DNA of 64,000 nt, taken from Metellina segmentata. Taxonomy: Eukaryota > Arthropoda > Arachnida > Araneae > Tetragnathidae. Both the position numbers and the translations under genes were made by a program. Below the pieces are notes generated by a model, which ran no database searches, had not been told where the DNA came from, and saw only the letters and a list, made by a program, of their open reading frames with translations. The stretch is taken from NCBI GenBank assembly GCA_947359465.1, contig OX375873.1:56701573-56765572 (forward strand), read 5' to 3'. Position 1 is the stretch's first letter. Every line of letters starts with the position of its first letter. Below, in pieces: positions 10,521 to 21,557 of this stretch.

Positions 10521-11831
10521 TAAAATTTATAGCCGTAGATAATTAAATTCGTAATATGTTCTTGCACACAGCGTAATAAGAACTATTTCTGTTCTTCTTC
10601 TGCGGTAATTAAACCATGGAAGGCTTTGCATTAGCTTAACAGCTCTTTCAGCTGTGTCATTTACTGCTTTTTTTTACTTACTTTGCTTAATTTTAGCTTC
10701 CACACAGGCTGCATTTTCTTCCCACAAAGATACGTTTTCATGGAGGAAGCTGCTGTCAACTTTTAATAGCGAAAACAAATTTTTGCTCTAGATGGAAACG
10801 AAATCACTCAATGATTTCTCTAAAACAATAAGAAAATTAGTATCACAAGAAAATTAACTGAATTTAAAATAACAGATCAATTAAAAATTTCATCGAATAA
10901 AGATACAGACATCTCTTCCTTTATATATCTTCACAAAATCATATTAACTTTCTCTTAGTAAGTTCGCTACAATATTCGCATTGGTTTGTTTATAAACAAT
11001 AGCATCAAAGAGTGGTAGTACGGCTATTTCCTCTGATAAATACCACTGGTATTAAATGAACTTGCTCAGGGCCCTTTGGAAATCAATTTGTCAACTGTTT
11101 CATACTCTTTTAACGTCTTTAAAAAACGCAAATCTTGATTCGCCGCATACACCGCCAAACTGCATCCAAGCCAGGGCATCACATAAACTGCCACAATGAA
11201 TAAACTAACATCTCGCTACGCTCGTTTGTCCTCAACGCTCATTTTGAACTGAGACTGCAGCAAACATATTTTTAAAGAGAAAATAGCTTTTGCCATCCAT
11301 CGTGCTGGATGCATTGCGCCAGGAGGTCTGATTTTAAATTTACTCTCGTTATCTCCTCTCAAGAAAATAACATAAACGTCACGTATAATGGATTTTTGCA
11401 GTTCATGGTTAAAAAACGTCACCAATCCGTTAATGGTCGCGTCAAAAAGATGCTGTTTGGCAAAATCTGAGCATGTTTCGATAGCATTAGGATTAATGTT
11501 TTTCCAGTTGTCTCTGAACTTTTTGATCAGTGGAATATCGGGACTGCTTACGACTCGGTAGATCTTTGTTTCAAATACACTTTTCAGAACCAGTTCATAA
11601 GCATGATGACGGCAAGCAAAGAGTAACAATACTCTTTCTAGATCATGTTCTAAAAGCTCACAAACTCCATTCAAGCGGTCTATATTATATGCTGTCGTAT
11701 CACAGCACATTATTTGTACTTTATCATTGAGGTTCCATTCTTTAAGTGCGTTTGAAACTGCTTTAGCTTTATCTTTGCTGGAAGAGCTGTCCAGTTTTGA
11801 TACTGAAACAAGTTGCTCCTTCTCTCTAAAT

Positions 11832-14535
11832 CAATGTTTCCCAACGTGGGGCCCACGCCCCACAGGGGGGCAATTCGAAAATGGACTCGACACGAGTTTA
11901 ACCCTTTTGCTCCGGGCCATTTATATGCAATGCTAGATTTCGGTGCCAAAATTGACAGAAAAAAGCAAATTCTTAAATAATTGCGTCCAATAAATATTAG
12001 AAATTCGTTTGACGAGACCAAAATATCAACTGGGTTTTTGGCGTCGTCAAGTTAACCTCCCTGCGGCAGACGGCAGGCTCCCCGGACGCTTTAAAATCTC
12101 GCTAAACAACGCAGTTGTTCGCATCTGAATGGCCCGTCGCAACTTCTGTAGTGTTTCGCAGCATTCAGTTGGTGTTAGTTTGAAATAGGCGTCCGTAAAA
12201 ACTGTTGTAAAACTCTCGTAGATTTAAAAAATATATACATTGTATAGATATAGTTGGTAAGTATTTTATTTTATTTTATTTATTTTAATTTTAGAAGCAT
12301 AATTTTCCTGAAAAATTTGTCAAACGGAAAAAATACGTTATTTTGCGGTGGCGGTGTGGTAAATGTGTTAGATACATTTAAATAAATATACATTTTTTAG
12401 TATCCGTTTACTCTATGTCACATTAAATTAATTTTAGCACATGCTTTAGTTTTAGTTTTTAATTGATCTTATATATATTTCTTTCAGCCCATAGTAAAAT
12501 GAGTGGTGCAAGCAAGAAAAAAGTTCGTCAATATTCGGAGGAATATTTAAAATTTGGGTTCATACCTGCTGTCGACTATGAGCGGTTCCCTTTTTGTCTT
12601 TTACTCCAGCAATGCTTGACCAACGAATCAATGCAACAAGGTCGTCTTGAGGCGCATTTGAAGGCGAAACATAATGCTCATATTAATTCAGATTTGAATT
12701 ACTTTCAAACTTTAAAGAAAAATTTTGAAAACAGGACAACAGTAAAGTCTCTATTTACTGCTCACAGTTCAACTTATAATCGTATTCTTGAGGCTAGTTA
12801 TCAAATTTCTTTATTCATCGCTAAATCTGGAAAAAATCATACTATAGGAGAGAATTTAATAAAACCGTCAATATCAGTATTTCTTAAAACGGTTCTTGAA
12901 AAAGATGACAAAGATGTAAAAGCTATGCCACTCAGTATCAATACTGTTAGCAGAAGAATAGACAAAATGAGTGAAGATATTGAAAAACAACTTATTGAAA
13001 AGCTGAAAACAAGAAAATTCTCAGTGCAAATGGATGAATCAACTTTGAGAGACAGTGAGGTAGTATTGATAACTTATGTAAGATATATTGATAAAGGGCA
13101 TTTTGCTGACGAAATGTTGTTCTGTAAAAGATTAGAAAGCACCACTACCTCCAAAGATATATATAATAAGCTAAAAAACTTCTTAGATGTTAATAACATA
13201 CCAATGAAAAATATAACATCTTGTGCTGCAGATCGACTCCTAATATGATGGGCAAGAAAAATGGCTGCTTAAAATTGATGAAAGATGAGAATCTAGAAAT
13301 GATTCTTGTGCATTGTGTTATTCATAGGGAAAACTTGGTAGCTAAAAACATCTCGCCTGTTCAAAATGAAGTACTACATTCAGTAATAAAGTGTATCAAT
13401 GCTATTAAAGCTCATGCCAAATGTGAGCGTCTCTTCAAGCTATTTTGTGAAGAACAAAATGCAGACCATGTGAGACTTTAACTTCACACTGAAGTAAGAT
13501 GGGTCTCTAAAGGGAACTGCTTGAAAAGATTTATGGAACTGTTCGATACTCTTAGTGATTTTTTAAGCGACAAACCGGAAAGAAGTATCTGTTAACAGTC
13601 GATGGTAAAGCATTTGTGAGTTATTCAGCCGAATCTTTGAAAAACTAAATATATTAAATAAGCAACTTCAAGGAACGAATAAAACTCTCGTTGATGCAAA
13701 AGCGAAGATATTTGGTTTCATTACCCTTATTGAGTTATATCAGAAATATATTAACAACAAAAACTTTGAAAGTTTCATTGGCTCCAAAAATGTGAAGTAA
13801 ATGTTACCGCTTTACTTGTTATTGTCGATCATCTGAAAATTCTATCGGCTGATTAAAAAGAAATATTTTATGATTTAAACCAAATTGATTTTACAACATG
13901 GATGATGCAGCCAATGTTAGTGGAATTTGTCTGATATATCAAATATGCAGTATCAAGAAGAACTCGCAGAAATGCAAAATGATGAGTCAGTTATAACTTT
14001 ATTTTATACAAAAGGAGCGATGGCATGGCTTTGTGAGGAAACAGAAATCAACTACCCAAATTCAACCAAATGTGCAAGAAAACTAGTGTTACCGTTTCCA
14101 TCTTCATATTTCGTCGAATGTGGATTTAGTGCTGTAAATGATTTACTGGTAAAAAAAAGAAATCGTTTGGATATAACAAAAATGGGAGACTTGAGACTGA
14201 ATCTAACCAAATTGGAACTTAACATGAAATCTCTGTGCAGCAAGCATCAAGCGCAAGGATCTCACTAAATTAAAATATTAAATTATTATAGAAAATCTTT
14301 ATTAAAATTATTTCGAATTTGAATTTTAGTTTTTCATTATATGTTTTGAAAATTTATTTACTGTGTTTCGTTAACAATATCCTAGTGATTTCTTCCTAAA
14401 ACCTATCATTTAAGTTTCTTAAATGAACAATTCAATTTTTTAATATTAAAAATTATGTATATGTTACATAGGGGGACACAAGAATTTTAGAAAGGATTAG
14501 GTGGGGCATGGCACAAAAAAGGTTGGGAAACACTG
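11832..14535 (+). mobile_element. hAT transposon with 8-bp target duplication
   Basis: A 2704-bp element with ends CAATGTTTCCCAAC and (reverse complement of the right end) CAGTGTTTCCCAACC. It is flanked by identical 8-bp direct repeats CTCTAAAT at 11824-11831 and 14536-14543, the hallmark of hAT insertion. It sits inside the reading frame of an older minus-strand element. The first ~660 bp are non-coding. Confidence 0.93.
12499..14268 (+). pseudogene. hAT transposase, SCAND3/ZBED5-like, inactivated
   Basis: The start ATG at 12499 gives MSGASKKKVRQYSEEYLKFG, typical of this hAT subgroup. A degenerate BED-type zinc finger follows (C..Q-Q-C....M-Q-Q-G-R-L-E-A-H-L-K-A-K-H), lacking one Cys of the pair. 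Catalytic-core landmarks are VQMDEST (first Asp), CAAD (second Asp region), VHCVIHRENLVAKN (C-x2-H) and LHTEVRWVSKG. The C-terminal dimerisation block reads LPFPSSYFVECGFSAVNDLL. The frame breaks at about 13238 (one base missing), at a TAA before LHTEVRW (13479-13481), and again in 13580-13900. A TTTCAG acceptor just upstream of the ATG could indicate a spliced leader in the active ancestor. Confidence 0.9.
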
Positions 14536-14861
14536 CTCTAAATGAAATAAGAATCGTCAGGCGTTATTCCTTAGAACTTCTCACATACAGGCCTCGTAAC
14601 AATTTTCAATCGTAATGAACGGTAACTACTTCGAGCACGTTATTCTGAAATTTAATGGATTCCGCTCTAACCTTTCTCAATGACTCACCTCACCAACCAA
14701 GAAAATGCTTTTTTTTACTGCTTCTCAATTCCATTGACATCTTCGAAATATAAGACAATGCGCGTTAATAACCCAAGAAGCCTAGCGTAAAGCCCGGTTT
14801 TTCAAGTGTCAGGTAGAAGCGCCGCGCGAAGCGATTCAAGTCCAACGTCTCGAATTTCTCT

Positions 14862-15094
14862 ACCCGTATAGCGGTTAAGGTGTCAGCCTCTAGATCGGAA
14901 GGTTCATGGTTCGAATACGGGTCCGGGCATGCATGTTTGTAAGCGTATGGTGTAGAGGCGGCTGGTACACCTTCAATCTATCGTAGTCGAAAGTCCTCAC
15001 GTTGGGTTGGTGTGGAAGTTGGAAGAGAGTGGGGTGCCAGCTCAGCTGCTGCTATGTCATCTGACCGTGGTTCAAAATTACGAGGTGTTGTCCT

Positions 15095-15098
<4 letters not shown>
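14862..15098 (+). repeat. tRNA-headed SINE, 3' end replaced by microsatellite
   Basis: Starts ACCCGTATAGCGGTTAAGGT (A-box-like), with a B-box-like GGTTCGAAT and the shared body (GGCTGGTACACC, AAAGTCCTCACGTTGGGTTG, GGGGTGCCAGCTCA). It breaks off at CCTCGGATAT, where the body would continue CTTTCCC, and runs directly into (TA)n. Confidence 0.85.
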
Positions 15099-15189
<91 letters not shown>

Positions 15190-15196
15190 ATATATA

Positions 15197-15227
<31 letters not shown>

Positions 15228-15229
15228 AG
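15098..15229. repeat. (TA)n-(TG)n compound microsatellite
   Basis: About 70 bp of TA dinucleotides are followed by TG-rich and mixed TATA/TGTG runs up to 15228. It starts exactly inside the SINE body. Confidence 0.97.
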
Positions 15230-15458
15230 ACTTAAAACGGAAATTTTAACAAATTTGTTTCCGTTTATCCTTCGTTTTAAAACTAAAAAATCCTATCTTC
15301 CATTTTCAATTTGGATGATTCGAGTCTAAAAATTGGCATCATTCACTCTTCTTCGAAGGCCTGCAGAAAAATGGGTTAGAAACGTTTAATGGATCCACGC
15401 GTCTCTTTGGGAATCCAACAACTTTCTTTTATCCTGTCCCCGTAACCACAAAACGACC

Positions 15459-15686
15459 TTGACGCAGCTGACCCGCTCACTTATTGTGAGCGAGGGTGAA
15501 AGTACTAGCGATATTCTACGTCGAAGCCGGTTGTCGGGAAATAAACCGAGGGCAACTTTCTACGCCGGAGCCGGTCTTAGAGTAAAAATCGAAGAACGAT
15601 TTTCTGCGACGGAGCCTGCTGAAGAACAGTCATTGGAGAGCGAGTTTCTACGTTCCAGCCGGTCGAAGGGTGTTGACATGGCATAT
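15459..15686 (+). CDS. Candidate internal exon with repeated motif and strong 5' splice site
   Basis: This patch is GC-richer than its surroundings. It contains four imperfect repeats of TTCTACG-CGGAGCCGGT type, at about 15513, 15560, 15604 and 15650. The open frame ends at ATGGCATATT followed by GTAAGT, a consensus donor. The frame encodes an acidic, Ser/Arg-rich peptide that I do not recognise. An hAT-like element begins 60 bp further on and would lie in the intron. It could instead be the leader region of an unrecognised retroelement. Confidence 0.25.
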
Positions 15687-15746
15687 TGTAAGTACACACA
15701 TAACCTCTAAAAAATGGTAATTCCTTTATCATATGTGCATGGACAT

Positions 15747-18700
15747 CAGGGTGGAGCGAAACACACGAATTTCGGTGATTGAAAACGCCTATGGTGGGAA
15801 TAGTTGGGGACTACCATGCTTATTAATAATACAAAATATGAGCTAAAGCAATTAATATCTTCAGGTGCCAAAATTACTTCGAAATTTCGAAAATTTGCCA
15901 ATTTCTTCACAAAAACAATACTAACGCATTTAAAAAATGTAATGCATCTTATTGAATGCCATGGGTGGGTGAAATGAACTTCCCTGCTGGAAAAAAAAAG
16001 TGTTACACCTAACATTATCCCGGAAATTTAAAAATGTCCCATTTTTTTAGAGCGCCATCACACGAGTCTCCACGCCTCTCAATAGACTCATCATTGCGAC
16101 CACGTGTTTACACGAGCGCTTCCCCTTGCAGCTCTTCGTTGTTTTTTGCATTATGAAAACAACCCAGAACTCAGCACGAGGTGGTGGCTGCATATCGAGT
16201 TCCACCCCCTAAAAATTTCAATTTAAGTTGCTAGCTTACCCTAAAAAATTAAGTTGAAGTTACTGGCAAGTGGTTTAGCTTAAAAGTGATTGATATTGGC
16301 TTTTGGTTTCAAATCTTGGTAAAGCAAATCTGGAAGCAATTCTTGACCGAATAAATCCATCTCGTGCTTTTGTACCACATAGTGTACTATATGCTTAAGT
16401 TACTAATTTAACGCAACGTTCTACTGCTTGTGAATGGCATGGAAAGTTAAACATGTTACTATTGGTTGGAACGTCTAGAATCATAGACTTGAGTTGATCA
16501 TCAGAAAGAGATACTGTGAGTGGTGGATCTGTAATGGAATTTGATTGCCATTCAATTAGATTTATGTAATCGTCTGCTTCGAAGTTTAACTTGGGAATTT
16601 TAAACTAGTGATTGTTCTTCTCAACTTTATTTTTTGTCTTAATTTTAAATTATTCTAAGGCTCAATTCTCTGACGTGTTTTTGATCATCAGCTAACATTG
16701 CCAAAGTATAATATTTCCTTGATGGGCATAATAAGCATTTCTTTGCAAAGTTAAATCTACTACAATTTTTAAATCCTCAGGCAAAAATCTCGATTTATTT
16801 AAAATATGGTAAAAATGAAGACTCCCGTACCAACATGATGACTGACTTTTAATTTTAAACCACACATATGAATGTACCTTCACAACATACTCTGTTAATA
16901 TTTTGAAGTTATGGGTTGGATCTTCTGTTGAAACATATAAACTTAAAATTATACCTCAATTCATCTGGAATGATTCAATTTTCCTGGATCTTTTAGTGAC
17001 AAGCTTAATGGAATATATTTATTTGATATCCCTGTGCACATTTCGTAAAGGTATCGTTAATCAGTGCTAAGATCCTCTAGGACAATGTCTGGTAAAGTTA
17101 CTTCTATCTTTCCAAAGTTTGTTAAAGACAATTGTTCACAAGATTCTAACATTTTTCCAATTTCTCCGCTGTATCCTTTTGGTCCAGTAGTTTACCCTTC
17201 TAAATGTTTCAAGAAATGACGTAAAGCTAGCTGGGTAGCTGATTTGTATGTAATAAACAATTAAACCAATGCACAGAACGTCCTAAAAAGAGCTCCATAT
17301 GTCGAATAACTCCATTTTTTAAACATGTATTTACCACTGTACCGTCACAACCAACAACTTGCATCTTAGAAAATCGATATTTTTCTTCAGAAAAGTTAAA
17401 ATACTTGTTTTAATATTTTGAGAAGAGCCAGTCGTAGGAGTGACATGTCCCATATATTTTGATCCTAGTTCTAGTATTAAAACGATATGTTCTTTTGTTA
17501 CCGTCTTTCTTTCTAGAAATCCTTTCTCTTTCTTTAATCATTACTAAAGATTAATAATTTAGCTCATCAAAATATATTCCATATTCTGATAAAGAGGTAG
17601 TTTCCTCATTTTTGTCCTTTTCAGGTAGCTGCGGGTCTTTATCCTTTCTCTTCTAATTTTACTACGATCAACTATGTTTGAAGAATCATCCTTGGAAATT
17701 TTTCCCATATCCTTCAAAGCAGCATTTATTAGAATTGCTGCCGATCTATCGGAAAAACCAATTCTGTCACAAGCCTGAGCTACATTTGGAAGTTCAGTTC
17801 TCGTTTGTGAAGTTGAAGAAGAATTATTATCAATGATTGTGTTTATAGTGTCATTGGAATTCTTAAGCAAATTAAAACTCAAAGTAGCTCCCGTAATAGA
17901 GGGCGAGAGTATTTCGGATTGTTTTCCTTTACAATCTTTGAGCTGAACGTTTTGGCTCTATGCTTCTCTTTCTTTGCGCTGAAATCTTTTCTTTAATCAT
18001 TCTGCTGGTTTTAATGTCAACATTTCCAATGACCATTTTTCGAAATGTCCTTTGATCTGTTAAAAAAGCTTTTTAAGCAATAGGTACTTTCATGTTGAAA
18101 GTACAACTGAGAAAGTTCTTACATTTACATATGCTAATATCAAATAGATTTTTTTCTGCTGATTCCCTGAAGGACACAACTTTTTTCGAGAAATATAGTT
18201 TGACAGTATTTTTGAATAGTTTCTTAATATTTCTATATGCTTTATGGTATTTTTTCAGCATATATATTATTTGTTGGTTTGTTACTGTTCGAATAGAACT
18301 TTTCTCCCATAATCCTTTAAGCTCTTTAATAAAAATTAAACATACATCAGTCACATACTAGCATCTCTTTTATAATCTTTCTGTATGTAAAGATAATACA
18401 TTATAACATCTGCATATGTTTGAACCATGTTAGGCTGCATTATTTAAGCCATTCCAAACACGGGACATACATCTACTGATCGTGTCCTAGGCATTTCGAA
18501 TAATTCACAGAACCGTGTATCCTTAACAAACAAAACAAACCAAACCCAAACAAAACTGAACTTAAAAATTAAAATTCTATACAAAAAAATATATAAAATA
18601 AGTAAAAATAAACAGTAAAATACGCAACAAGAAACGAAAGCGAATCAATTTTAACAAAAGAATTAGTTTTCCTGGATAGACTAGATCGGTAGGGCATTTG

Positions 18701-19071
18701 CAGGATTATACACCTACTAGATATTTACAAAAAAAGTGGGCGGGTATTTAAAGAAACCCAGACACATCCACTCCATGTGGTGAAATACGAGTTATTTACC
18801 CCTTATAAACAGGCGAAGAAAGGGAAGCGTTCGTGCACCCTAGTAACGAGGAACGTAATGATTAGTCTATTGAGAGGAGTGGAGAAGTGCGTGATATAGC
18901 GCTTTAACAAAAGGGGAAATTTTTAAATTTCCGGGATAATGTTAGGTTTTTTCCTGAAGATATTAATTGATTTAGCTCATATTTTGTATTATTAATAAGC
19001 ATTTTAGTACCCAACTATTCCCACCATAGGCGTTTTCAATTTCCGAAATTCGTGTTTTTCGCTCCACCCTA
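15747..19071 (-). mobile_element. hAT-like transposon with very long terminal inverted repeats
   Basis: A 3325-bp element is flanked by the 8-bp direct repeat ATGGACAT (15739-15746 and 19072-19079). Ends are CAGGGTGGAGCGAAA and, inverted, TAGGGTGGAGCGAAA. Inverted similarity continues inward for about 120 bp (through AATACAAAATATGAGCTAAA). After a gap on the left it resumes with CTAACATTATCCCGGAAATT at 16008-16030 and 18925-18950, then CTCTCAATAGACT and CGAACGCTTCCC-like stretches. The arms may therefore be 250-400 bp long. Confidence 0.85.
16690..17930 (-). pseudogene. Protein of an hAT-like repeat family, decayed
   Basis: Piecing frames together on the minus strand gives a family I recognise from many arthropod repeats, without a formal name. 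From the N-terminus: ELPNVAQACDRIGFSDRSAA and DRSKIRRER (17640-17790), then VVGCDGTVVNT..KNGVI (~17320-17355), then NCLLHTNQLA (~17245-17275), GPKGYSGEIGK (~17160-17200), DLSTD-stop-RYLYEMC (~17040-17075), KDPGKLNHSR-stop where Trp is expected (~16965-16995), and QRNAYYAHQGN (~16710-16740). At least three stops and several frameshifts exclude function. The Asp, C-x2-H and 8-bp target duplication argue for an hAT-like transposase, which is inference. Confidence 0.65.
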
Positions 19072-19079
19072 ATGGACAT

Positions 19080-19278
19080 GTTGCAATTGTTCTAGATATT
19101 TACAAACTGTGTTTTTACACTGTGTACACTGTGTTTTTCACAAAGAAAACATTTTAATAGTTAGAATTAAATAAAAAGTACTCGATACAAGTTCACGGTG
19201 AAATGACTCGACAACGCGTGTCGTCGTATGCCGGCTCACTATGTTTGCTTCCGCGAGGGCGTCTGCGCATCAATGTAC
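19080..19278. other. Short gap with relic of the degenerate tandem repeat
   Basis: Contains a fragment of the 9955-10520 repeat (TTTTTCACAAAGAAAACATT, GTTCACGGTGAAATGACTCG). No gene is seen. Confidence 0.45.
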
Positions 19279-19342
19279 ACAGTCCAGTCACATTAATGTG
19301 ACAACCACCCACTTTCGACGTCAACGTGAAATAACCAATCGC
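19279..19342 (+). repeat. Isolated Tc1-type terminal repeat
   Basis: ACAGTCCAGTCACATTAATG followed by TGACAACCACCC resembles the outer end of a Tc1-family inverted repeat. No matching partner or transposase is present; it abuts the first satellite unit. Confidence 0.45.
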
Positions 19343-21433
19343 GACATATATTGTACTTTGTGCAGAGGTTTAGCAATTAAAAAGGCAGCGGGCTGAATAA
19401 ACTTTATCATTCACTGACCACTGCGTTGCCCGTGACAGTTTTTTTTGAGGGGTTAAGTATAACCATTGTTAACGCTCGCCAACCACCGGTGTTTGCTACG
19501 CATTCCCATTTGGAAGCAAACATATATTGAGACATATATTGTACTTTGTGCAGAGGTTTAGCAATTAAAAAGGCAGCGGGCTGTATAAACTTTATCATTC
19601 ACTGACCACTGCGTTGCCCGTGACAGTTTTTTTTGAGGGGTTAAGTATAACCATTGTTAACGCTCGCCAACCACCGGTGTTTGCTACGCATTCCCATTTG
19701 GAAGCAAACATATATTGAGACATATATTGTACTTTGTGCAGAGGTTTAGCAATTAAAAAGGCAGCGGGCTGTATAAACTTTATCATTCACTGACCACTGC
19801 GTTGCCCGTGACAGTTTTTTTTGAGGGGTTAAGTATAACCATTGTTAACGCTCGCCAACCACCGGTGTTTGCTACGCATTCCCATTTGGAAGCAAACATA
19901 TATTGAGACATATATTGTACTTTGTGCAGAGGTTTAGCAATTAAAAAGGCAGCGGGCTGTATAAACTTTATCATTCACTGACCACTGCGTTGCCCGTGAC
20001 AGTTTTTTTTGAGGGGTTAAGTATAACCATTGTTAACGCTCGCCAACCACCGGTGTTTGCTACGCATTCCCATTTGGAAGCAAACATATATTGTACTTTG
20101 TGCAGAGGTTTAGCAATTAAAAAGGCAGCGGGCTGTATAAACTTTATCATTCACTGACCACTGCGTTGCCCGTGACAGTTTTTTTTGAGGGGTTAAGTAT
20201 AACCATTGTTAACGCTCGCCAACCACCGGTGTTTGCTACGCATTCCCATTTGGAAGCAAACATATATTGAGACATATATTGTACTTTGTGCAGAGGTTTA
20301 GCAATTAAAAAGGCAGCGGGCTGTATAAACTTTATCATTCACTGACCACTGCGTTGCCCGTGACAGTTTTTTTTGAGGGGTTAAGTATAACCATTGTTAA
20401 CGCTCGCCAACCACCGGTGTTTGCTACGCATTCCCATTTGGAAGCAAACATATATTGAGACATATATTGTACTTTGTGCAGAGGTTTAGCAATTAAAAAG
20501 GCAGCGGGCTGTATAAACTTTATCATTCACTGACCACTGCGTTGCCCGTGACAGTTTTTTTTGAGGGGTTAAGTATAACCATTGTTAACGCTCGCCAACC
20601 ACCGGTGTTTGCTACGCATTCCCATTTGGAAGCAAACATATATTGTACTTTGTGCAGAGGTTTAGCAATTAAAAAGGCAGCGGGCTGTATAAACTTTATC
20701 ATTCACTGACCACTGCGTTGCCCGTGACAGTTTTTTTTTGAGGGGTTAAGTATAACCATTGTTAACGCTCGCCAACCACCGGTGTTTGCTACGCATTCCC
20801 ATTTGGAAGCAAACATATATTGAGACATATATTGTACTTTGTGCAGAGGTTTAGCAATTAAAAAGGCAGCGGGCTGTATAAACTTTATCATTCACTGACC
20901 ACTGCGTTGCCCGTGACAGTTTTTTTTGAGGGGTTAAGTATAACCATTGTTAACGCTCGCCAACCACCGGTGTTTGCTACGCATTCCCATTTGGAAGCAA
21001 ACATATATTGAGACATATATTGTACTTTGTGCAGAGGTTTAGCAATTAAAAAGGCAGCGGGCTGTATAAACTTTATCATTCACTGACCACTGCGTTGCCC
21101 GTGACAGTTTTTTTTGAGGGGTTAAGTATAACCATTGTTAACGCTCGCCAACCACCGGTGTTTGCTACGCATTCCCATTTGGAAGCAAACATATATTGTA
21201 CTTTGTGCAGAGGTTTAGCAATTAAAAAGGCAGCGGGCTGTATAAACTTTATCATTCACTGACCACTGCGTTGCCCGTGACAGTTTTTTTTGAGGGGTTA
21301 AGTATAACCATTGTTAACGCTCGCCAACCACCGGTGTTTGCTACGCATTCCCATTTGGAAGCAAACATATATTGTACTTTGTGCAGAGGTTTAGCAATTA
21401 AAAAGGCAGTGGACTGAATAAACTTTATCATTT
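19343..21433. repeat. Satellite array of 188- and 176-bp units with 552-bp higher-order period
   Basis: Eleven full units and one partial unit start at 19343, 19531, 19719, 19907, 20083, 20271, 20459, 20635, 20824, 21012, 21188 and 21364. Lengths are 188, 188, 188, 176, 188, 188, 176, 189, 188, 176 and 176. The short form lacks the 12 bp GAGACATATATT. The order 188-188-176 recurs three times. Units are almost identical; the one 189-bp unit has an extra T. Each long unit holds a passive 63-codon minus-strand open frame. The core (GCGTTGCCCGTGACAGTTTT through CGCCAACCACCGGTG) matches the 3' terminal region of the Helitrons at 37451 and 57400-57531. Confidence 0.97.
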
Positions 21434-21557
21434 AGACATCGGGATTCATAAGTAAGTATACAATTTCAACGTACTATATAACAGTGACAATATAAGATAT
21501 TTTACGTTACCTGTTACAGAAGTGAAGGTGAATGTTTCAAGTTTTTTTTAGAAACAG

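Larger units (their letters stand above)
10690..14700 (-). pseudogene. Old hAT-like repeat gene, split by a younger hAT insertion
   Basis: Coding similarity on the minus strand runs from about 14700 to 14544, jumps the nested hAT at 11832-14535, and resumes from 11831 to about 10690. Readable pieces are VHYD-stop-KLL near 14620, then LTILISFREKEQL across the insertion point, then CDTTAYNIDRLNGV near 11690-11710, FACRHHAYEL near 11604-11630, and GAMHPARWMAKAIFSLK near 11280-11325, followed by decayed sequence with stops. I recognise this as a repeat-protein family common in arthropod and cnidarian genomes. D-x-T-x2-N, C-x-H-H and R-W motifs make it hAT-transposase-like, which is inference. No terminal repeats were identified for it. 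Confidence 0.65.

Noticed and set aside
19407..21079. Nine copies of a 63-residue protein starting MIKFIQPAAFLIAKPLH
   Set aside because: They recur only because the satellite unit recurs; there is no start context, no codon bias and no variation indicating selection on the protein.
19343..21433. CRISPR-like array (regular repeats)
   Set aside because: Units are contiguous and nearly identical with no variable spacers, in a eukaryotic transposon-rich setting.
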